A DNA stretch of 64,000 nucleotides from Trametes villosa (Eukaryota; Basidiomycota; Agaricomycetes; Polyporales; Polyporaceae): NCBI GenBank assembly GCA_002964805.2, contig PUDQ02000143.1:506001-570000 (forward strand), read 5' to 3'. The position numbers and the translations under genes were made by a program. Position 1 is the first letter of the stretch. Every line of letters starts with the position of its first letter. Below, in pieces: positions 57,222 through 64,000 of the stretch. The notes under the pieces are model-generated. The model saw only the letters and a program-made list of their open reading frames with translations. It searched no databases and was not told the origin of the DNA.

Positions 57222-58725
57222 ATGCCTCCGCTACCATCTGCGCTTGACGAGGAAACGACAAACCTGATAAGCTTGCTGGAGCGCAGGCAGAAGGACCTTG
57301 CAGAGTTCCAAATCCCCCGTTTGCGCCAATGCACGGGCCCACTCAGCCTGCAGCAACAGTACGCGGCGGAGCTCCGCGATGACCTCGACGCGTTTGCCAA
57401 GCAGCTCGAGGTGCGTAGCGCTGCAACCCAGCTCGGACGGCATCCAAGACATATCTGAGTAGACGCTGGATGTCGCAGTGGAGGACCAGCGCACGGAGCG
57501 CGCGCGTCGGGAACTGAGGGCGGTCGTGGAGGACTTCCAAGTTGCGCTGGGCAGGTAAGCACCATTCAGGGGAGGAACCGAGCGCGCTGGCTTACCGGGG
57601 CTGAGATAGATCACGGAGGGACATGCGCGCGGCGGTATTGGCGTCCAAACGCGCGATTGACTCGCAGCAGCTGTCGCGCCGAGAAGAGCTCCTGCGCTCC
57701 TCCGCGGTGCGCGAGAAGCAGACTCTCAACGAGAAAGTGACGTGAGTCGTCTCCCTTGTTTATTGGTGTATACAACTCTGTGAGGCCTGTCCGGCGACCA
57801 TAACACGGTCACTCCCGTACGAACGCAGGACCGCGCGTGGCCGGTGCATAATGCGCCACAGTACTACGCATTCTACCATCTTACCCCCGCGAAGAGACCC
57901 CTTTGCGGCCGTCGAGATATTCTGGACGGGCTACTAACGACCGAACATTCAGTTATCGTCTCACTACTATGTGCAACCTGGTGAGGCATATTACTGATAT
58001 GCATCTTGCCTGTACAGAGAGGACGCGCTCATGAAGGCGAACAACGACGTGACGGAAGCCCTCCAGCGGACGATCGGCCTCATGCAAGGCGAACTCGAAC
58101 GCTCCGTCCTCTCCACCCAACTGCTCGGTATGCTCCCCCTTGTCGGTCCCATCTTCCGTCTCTCACCTGGCCTCGCTCCGCAGAATCTTCGACCGCGGCG
58201 CTCAAGTCGACGTCTACAACACACGACGTGCTCTCCTCGCTCATGAGCACCTCAAAGCACCTCATCACCGCGCTCGAGAAGTCGGACTGGCTGGACCGGC
58301 TCGTCGTGCTCGCCGCGCTCGCCTTCTTCGTCCTCGTCGTGCTCTTCATCCTCAAGCAGCGGGTCGTCGACCGCGGCCTCCGCGTCGCGCTCTGGTGGAC
58401 GCGCTTCGTGCCGTCCTTTGGCGGCGATGAGGCCCTCCTCGCGATGGAGAAGGGTGAGGCGGCGCTGTCGGCGACGGCAAGTAGTGTCCTTACGGCGGCG
58501 TCTACTGTGCTGGCAAGCGCGTCCACGGCCGTTGCGTCCGTGGCGAGTTCGGCGTCTTCTAGCTACAGCACGCAGACGGACGGTGCTGTGGCTACAGAAA
58601 CGTCGACAACACTCGCCGAGTCGCTGTCCTCTGTCATTCCAGACACGTCCTCCGCATCCGGGGTCCACGTACCCGTTAGCTCTGTAGCGTTACCTCCAGA
58701 CACGACCGCTCACGACGAGCTATGA
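57222..58725 (+). CDS. SEC20: SEC20-type ER t-SNARE
   Basis: Spliced 354-aa protein with exons 57222-57410, 57463-57554, 57610-57741, 58018-58127 and 58184-58725. The N-terminal half is helical (LISLLERRQKDLAEF, LSLQQQYAAELRDDLDAFAK). The Sec20 SNARE region lies before the membrane anchor (DALMKANNDVTEALQRTI, SVLSTQLLESSTAALKST, HDVLSSLMSTSKHLITALEK). The transmembrane helix is at about 214-232 (VVLAALAFFVLVVLFIL). About 115 Ser/Ala/Thr-rich luminal residues follow and the protein ends in HDEL, the ER-retrieval signal also found on yeast Sec20. It acts with Ufe1 and Use1 in fusion of Golgi-derived COPI vesicles at the ER. The intron at 57742-58017 is 276 bp, much longer than usual here. Coatomer alpha in this window acts on the same route but is not adjacent. 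Confidence 0.9.
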
Positions 58726-58872
58726 CCCGCTGTATTGCCGAGTATTTATGTCATACCTGGATGATTCATGGCTGGAGGTTGTGCGACCGTGGCTTGACCC
58801 GATGAAAAAATGCTGATACAAGAATTACAGCGACATGGTAGCGCGTCATGGTATCCGTCCGTAGCGCAGCGC

Positions 58873-59629
58873 TCATACGCCGTCGTAGCTCGCACCACCC
58901 GCCTGCGCGCAGCCCATCAGCCCCCGCAGTGATACGAACCGCCCACACCGGGAGAACAGACGCACCTTCCGGAGCTTGATGACGATCGGCTCCTCCTTCA
59001 GGTCGTCCTTCTCGCGCGCGGGGACCTCGACGGAGTACACGCGGAGCACGCTCTTGACGTCCGCGGCGTGCACGGAGATCTTCGCCTTGCGCATCACCTT
59101 GCAGTTCGGGCCGATCCAGACGACGAGGATGAACTTCTCGCGCGTGGACTCCTTGTCGTTCGCGTACTGCACGCGCACGTACGCGTACGACGCCCGCCCG
59201 TCGTCCAGCTGCTCGCGCAGCTCCGCGAGCCCGCCCGTGCCCGTCGACGTCAGCTGCAGCCTGTCCGAGCGGTCCGACTGCGCAGCGCGTCACATTTAGG
59301 TTCGAGGGTGCGGTGTTGGGTTTAGTGCCGGGGTCGGTGGCAGGGCACGGGCGAGACGGGCGGAAGGGGGTGCGTGCGTTGACGTGGGTTGGGGGCGCGT
59401 TGGTGTCAAGGCGTGTGCGTGTGAGCGCCGAGATGGGCGGACGCGCGCGAGGCGCGGGGATCGGGCGCGCGCACCTCGTAGTCCAGCAGGAGCCAGTTCG
59501 TGTCCGTCTTGTCCGAGCGGACGTCCTGGTACGCTGCACGATCGCCCGCGTGAGCGCCATCGTGCCAATCATCCGTGTCCGCCGCGCGCGCTCACCTTCG
59601 TCGATCTTCGGGTCGGAGAGGTCGGCCAT
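58873..59629 (-). CDS. Coactosin-like ADF-homology protein
   Basis: Spliced 144-aa protein with minus exons 59629-59596, 59533-59475, 59277-58966 and 58902-58873. It is a single ADF-H domain of coactosin type: MADLSDPKIDEAYQDVRSD, TDTNWLLLDYE, LAELREQLDDGRASYAYVRV, KFILVVWIGPNCKVMRKAKI, SVHAADVKSVLRVYSVEV, and the C-terminal AGGASYDGV supplied by a 30-nt last exon. Coactosins bind F-actin and counter capping without severing it. Length and motif spacing match the family. It converges on SEC20, with only 147 bp between the two stops. Confidence 0.9.
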
Positions 59630-61117
59630 GGCGGGGAAAGCGGTCGGGATCGCACACAGAGAAAACCGGGCAGAAATATAGAGAAAAGTGGCAGAGAAAG
59701 GGCGGCGAGGGAGGCGGTAGTGGTGGTGAGCAGGACGGTGCGCCCGTTATCGTTCTTGCATCCCGACGCTGTCGGCATCTGCCGGACGCCCGTCCATCAG
59801 GCGAGGGCCTCGAGTCTCTCAGACTCCTGAACTAAACGTTGCCTCAACAATTACGACGGCTGCGCTAGTCAGACGTTGTGGGACCTGGTAGGTCCAAGGT
59901 TCGTAATTGATCGACGTGGGGTAGCGCTGTCCATTGTCAACTACTGACGATGCCCTCATCTATTCCGACAGCCTTGAGCAACCGTGGAAGAACACACGAC
60001 ATGATTACGCGGTATGTGCTGGGAGTTTCATGACAGGCATTCAATCTATCGTCGTTTCTCTAGCATGTAACCTATTGGATGAGTTCCAAGGTGTGTCAGA
60101 GTCCCCGGAATCCGGGGATTTTACCGGCGTATCAATTTTAATAGGACATGGCAGTCAATCAACTAGATCGCCTACTGCACTACGAATTACAGCATCTACT
60201 CACAGACAGGCAACCGCATTAAGCCATCGTAGCCGCAATATACGAGGAGTACGTTGTACATTCCCTTGAATGAGTATGTGTGATGCCTGACGTGCAAGGT
60301 ATGCGGCGCCGGGCCCCCTTGCAGCAGCGGCCGTCGTTTTGGGACGAACTCAGCGAATCCCATCCGGCCGGAGTGGCCCAAAATATCGCACAAGCGTTCT
60401 TACTACTCCAACGGGACGGAAGAGGGAGCAAGAAGCCAGGCCGGCGACCATCGCTTCCCGCACTTCCAATAGCGGCAAAGGAGGGCGGATCCCCCGAAGT
60501 CGCACCTGCAAGTGCCCGACCGCCTCCGAGTCTATATGCCCTTCCTCGACCTATATTAGCACACCGTGACGTCGCGGGAGTCGATGCACGAAGGCGCGAT
60601 GATTTGCTTCGTGCTTCGCCGCCGTCCGCGACGCAGCTCGCTGCCACTTCGGTCCCAGGGAGGGCTTCAAATCCACTGGCACGCGCGAGCTTGCAGACAG
60701 ATGCCGGTGAGCCTCTCCGCTGTGACGTATTTCCCGCTATCACGAGCTTAATCGTATCCGAATAGCTTCTGAGTACCAGACCGTGCAGCTCGCACATCGC
60801 GCCGAAGGCGACGTGCTCTGCACCACCGACCCATTTTCGACGTCAACCCAGACTGACAGTGCGCACGGGCGGGCTCGGACAAGTACCATTCGTGGCATCA
60901 TGACGGTCATTCTAGAGATGTGCTCCTAATGTACACGAACCGCGGCAGTACATCTAAATGACCGCTACACTACACGGGCCACGCTCGCGACCGCGGGACC
61001 CTGCCTCGCGCCGCGTCCCGCTGCCCTCGTCGAGATCGTGAGTCATGACACAGCGTCGCAATCGTGCCAGCAGCGCACGCGCAGCCGCTCCAATATGTAC
61101 TAGCCCCAGGCCCAGTC
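59630..61117. other. Intergenic, 1.5 kb
   Basis: The left end is the coactosin upstream region. Small ORFs (the longest about 161 codons near 60280-60765) lack any family signal or splice support. No other feature. Confidence 0.45.
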
Positions 61118-63457
61118 CTATGCCTTCAAGTTAATCCCCGTCCCAGTCGCCGTCCGCGCGAAGCGCACGTAGCACGAGCCCGCCGCGGGCTTGCACGTCA
61201 GGATGTCGTTCCAGTTCGGCCGGGGTAGCGCCGCAAGCGGGGCGCCCGCGCCGTCGACCGCGCGCAGCTCGTCGAAGCCGAGCACGAACAGCGCGGTGAG
61301 CAGCTTCAGCTCGAGCGTCGCGAGGCGCTTGCCCAGACACACCGTGCTCCCTGCAGCAGCAGCAACAGCGCGTGCGCAGCGGAGATGAGGAGCCGACAGG
61401 GAAGCGATCGCCGTCAGCATTCTGCATGGCTGTCGCTGTCAGGTAAGAGACACTCACCGGCACCCATGCCCACGTACGTGTACGGCGCCTTGAGCGTTGC
61501 CTCTGCGCGGCCGGGGTCCCACCGCCACGGGTCCCGATACACCTCCGCGCTCAGGTGCACGTCGCTGAACGGGTACATCACGAACGCGCCCGGGGGCACG
61601 CGCCGCCCGCCGAGGTACAGCGGCGCCGCCTTCTTACCCGGGGCCGCGGGCGGGAGGTACTGTCGCATCGCGACGTGCGGCTCGGCGACGCGCAGTGTCT
61701 CGCGGATGAGCGCGTCGAGCACCGGCGTCTCCGTTTCCCACGCCGCGAGCGGGACCGCCGCCAGTGTCGCCGTCAGCGCAGACAGGCCGGGGCGTTGAGA
61801 TTGCGGATACGGAGAAGTGCCAGAGTGTGCTACGGGAGCGTGCTCGGCGTGTTTTGCGACGAGGCGCCGCGCCTCCTCGGCCGCCTTTTCCCTCCAGTGC
61901 GGGTGGCCACTGAGGAACGTAATCAGCCACGACGCTGCGGGAGCGAGGATCTGAATCAGCGGGCGTGCTGGCACACGAGGAATCAAGCCAAGCACGGCGT
62001 ACCAGTGGTACCGGTCGATCGTGCGCCGGCGACGAGCAGGCCCATTATGAACTGTCAACGGGCGCGAAGGCGTCAGCGGCGTCCAACAACACATCGAAGC
62101 CGCGGGGACTCGAGAGAGGAGGCGCACTGACCCCGATGATGATCATTCGCTCGTCCCCGGCGTCGATCAGCATCTGCGGCGTGTCGTCGCGCGCGACGCC
62201 ACCCGCGGTGCGCGCGTCGAGTGCGCCGCCGATGATGTCGTAGATGCGCTTCGTCGCGAGCAGCCGGCGCACCGCGCTCGGGCCGGGCAGCCACGGCAGG
62301 AGTACCGTCGCGGGCGTGGTCGCGGTGTCGAGGGTGTCGTAGAGGTCCTTGAGGCGCGCCACCGCGGCGCGGTCGTCCGCGAGCTCGCCGAACGCGAGGC
62401 TCCGCACGGTCGTCTGGAAGATAAGCTGGATTACGCGTCAGCGGTGTTCGCGGGGCGGAGGAAGGTGCGCTAATTCGGGACGGGGCACGCACTTCGGGAA
62501 TCCGTTCGAACGGGTCGAGCGTGCCGGAGAATCCCCATGTGTCGAGCGTGCGCCGGGAATCCTCCAGGATCTGGGGGAGCACTGGGCAGAGCGCGTCAGT
62601 CAGTTGCGCGTTCGGCGGATATTGGGTGTTAGTAAAAGGCGGCCAGAGGCCCGGACGCTGACTCGAGGCCCTGCGCAGCGCGCATAGCAGTGTGGGCGGA
62701 GCCTTCGCGTAGGGGACTCGGAGATGGCACGCGCGGAGGTCGGCTAGCTTCGGGGCCTATCACACACAGGAAGCGCATGTGACGGTGCCGAAGCTGAGGC
62801 TACTGCCTCCGCGGCCGCCAGGCATACGCAACGCCGCGTAAGAGGCGAAATGAAGAAGGCGCACTCACAGCGGGCGAGACGGTCGGTTGTCTGTGTAGAG
62901 ACGAGGCGCTTGTGGATGAGCGCGATGCGGCGTGCCTCCAAATCGGACGTCACGCCCGGCATCATCGGGATCTGCGAAGCGAGCGACGTCAGGCGCAGAC
63001 GAGCGTGTCGCAGGTGAGTGGCACGTACGGCTCCGGAGAGGAACCTAAACCCGGCGTTGAGGTCGAGGTCCTTGGCCTGGAAAAAATCGCGCCGGGCAGC
63101 CTCGCCCGACAGCACGATGACCGGCGTCTGTGAGACGGAGTTAGTGCTGATGCAAGACGATGCGTTGAATGGTAGTGGACGCACCCGGAAGAGACTGAAC
63201 TGGTAGATGGCTTGGCCTGCGAGCTCGAAGCCCTGGTTTATGAAATCGAAGCGGCGATGGAAAAACGGAAGTATATGGGACAGAGAAGATCCAGGCAGGT
63301 GCACGGGGGCGTCGTCAGGCTGCGTGGACGACGAGCGGGTGAGGATCGTATAGAACCACAGGGCGAGGACGACGATGGGGATGACGAGGGCCGCGCCAAC
63401 GGCGCCCCACTCTGGTACGAGACTGTAGAAGAAAGGAAGGAAACCTAGGGGGTACAT
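61118..63457 (-). CDS. Cytochrome P450 with non-canonical haem-binding loop
   Basis: Spliced 538-aa protein with minus exons 63457-63185, 63127-63029, 62971-62869, 62581-62493, 62425-62132, 62051-62003, 61934-61458 and 61350-61118, all closing in frame. An N-terminal membrane anchor is at about 17-39 (WGAVGAALVIPIVVLALW). The middle has RIALIHKRLVSTQTTDRLAR and LPQILEDSRRTLDTWGF. The I-helix is FIMGLLVAGARSTGTTASWL, ExxR is in LDALIRETLRVAEP, and the haem loop is YVGMGAGSTVCLGKRLATLE. The loop keeps the Cys ligand and flanking Gly residues, but Thr replaces the usual Arg two residues before Cys and Met replaces the Phe. Similar departures are known in CYP7/CYP8-like P450s. Substrate unknown. 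The intron at 62582-62868 is long (287 bp) and could hide a small extra exon. Confidence 0.83.
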
Positions 63458-63520
63458 GGTTCTGGAGGGCTTCGTGATGGCTGCACATGAGCAGGGGAGC
63501 TCTGAGGGAAACCGGGCACG

Positions 63521-63527
63521 CTTTATA
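63521..63527 (-). promoter_or_regulatory. TATA box of the right-hand P450
   Basis: TATAAAG on the minus strand, about 64 bp before the ATG at 63457, the same spacing as the other TATA boxes in the window. Confidence 0.6.
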
Positions 63528-64000
63528 GAGAAAAGGACGGAAGGAGGGACAGGGACGGGGCCTCTGGCGATCGGGATCTTGGCTCGCAACCAGACGGCGC
63601 AAGCGAGCCGCCGGATGTGAGATCGGGAGGGGCGAGCTGGTGGAACAGCACAGAGAGAGGGAGGGGACGCGGCCGGGGGAGGGATGTGGAGAAATGCAAG
63701 GCCGTTATTCCGAAAACGCGCACGATAAACGGGGGATTCTGATTGGCATGGTTCGGAATTCAGGAGCAGACGGCGACCTTCTGGTGGCACGCCAGGCCCC
63801 GCGGACGGAGTGGGCGGTTCATCCCACCACCGAAATGACAACTCACGATAGAGGTAATCAAGCGTTCCCCGAGTCCCCGTGCCCGCCCTTCCGGTCCCTT
63901 AGCCTCTCCTCGGCCCTTGCCGATCGGCTCTGCGGATCAGGCCAGCCAATATTGAATACTCAACAACTCGCCGATCGAGATTCATAGTGTGCGTTGCTTC
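63528..64000. other. Upstream region of the right-hand P450 to window edge
   Basis: No supported feature beyond the P450 upstream sequence. Confidence 0.45.

Noticed and set aside
60280..60765. 161-codon ORF between coactosin and P450
   Set aside because: Low-complexity Pro/Ala/Arg composition, no homologue recalled, no promoter or intron signals.

Overview
The window is nuclear DNA from a filamentous fungus. It is almost certainly an agaricomycete (Basidiomycota), probably a white-rot species of the Polyporales type. Protein genes on both strands are cut by many short introns, mostly 50-75 bp with GTRNGT donors and YAG acceptors. The content includes a secreted class II manganese peroxidase, three cytochrome P450 loci, a DUF6593 protein and expanded F-box and BTB families. 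No rRNA, tRNA, CRISPR or prokaryotic signal was seen. Exon structures were worked out by hand from reading frame, splice consensus and remembered family features. Every spliced model given closes in frame, but none was checked against RNA or a database.

Left part (1-8 kb): the 3' end of a P450, then four tandem F-box paralogues on the + strand sharing a core promoter (TATA plus GCACCTG) and a GTACGTCG element after the stop. 8-11 kb: an NCS1 nucleobase permease with 12 exons. 11.7-13.3 kb (-): FYV10/MAEA, the RING subunit of the GID/CTLH ubiquitin ligase. 13.3-18.5 kb has no intact gene, but holds an orphan promoter with a spliceable leader and a decayed mitochondrial-type CDF metal transporter. 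18.7-19.4 kb: DUF6593 protein.

Central part (20-43 kb) is mainly housekeeping: Nup96/Nup145C (-), a PDK1/Pkh-type kinase with PH domain (+), a short manganese peroxidase (-), a single-BTB protein (+), coatomer alpha (-), an XPG/FEN1-like nuclease (+) and a large LIM protein with a very long disordered N-terminus (-).

Right part (43-64 kb): a P450 with odd insertions (-), an array of three tandem double-BTB paralogues (+), a possible small two-exon gene, RRG9/neugrin-like (-) and SEC20 (+) sharing a 186-bp divergent promoter, a coactosin-like ADF-H protein (-), and a second complete P450 (-) with a non-canonical haem-binding loop.

The accessory blocks (F-box array, BTB array, P450s, peroxidase) lie between conserved cell-biology genes. 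The most unusual features are the two local arrays of ubiquitin-ligase adaptor-like paralogues with shared regulatory and splice architecture, the double-BTB organisation ending in a 21-nt terminal exon, the atypical P450 haem loops, and the relics in the 13-18 kb gene desert.
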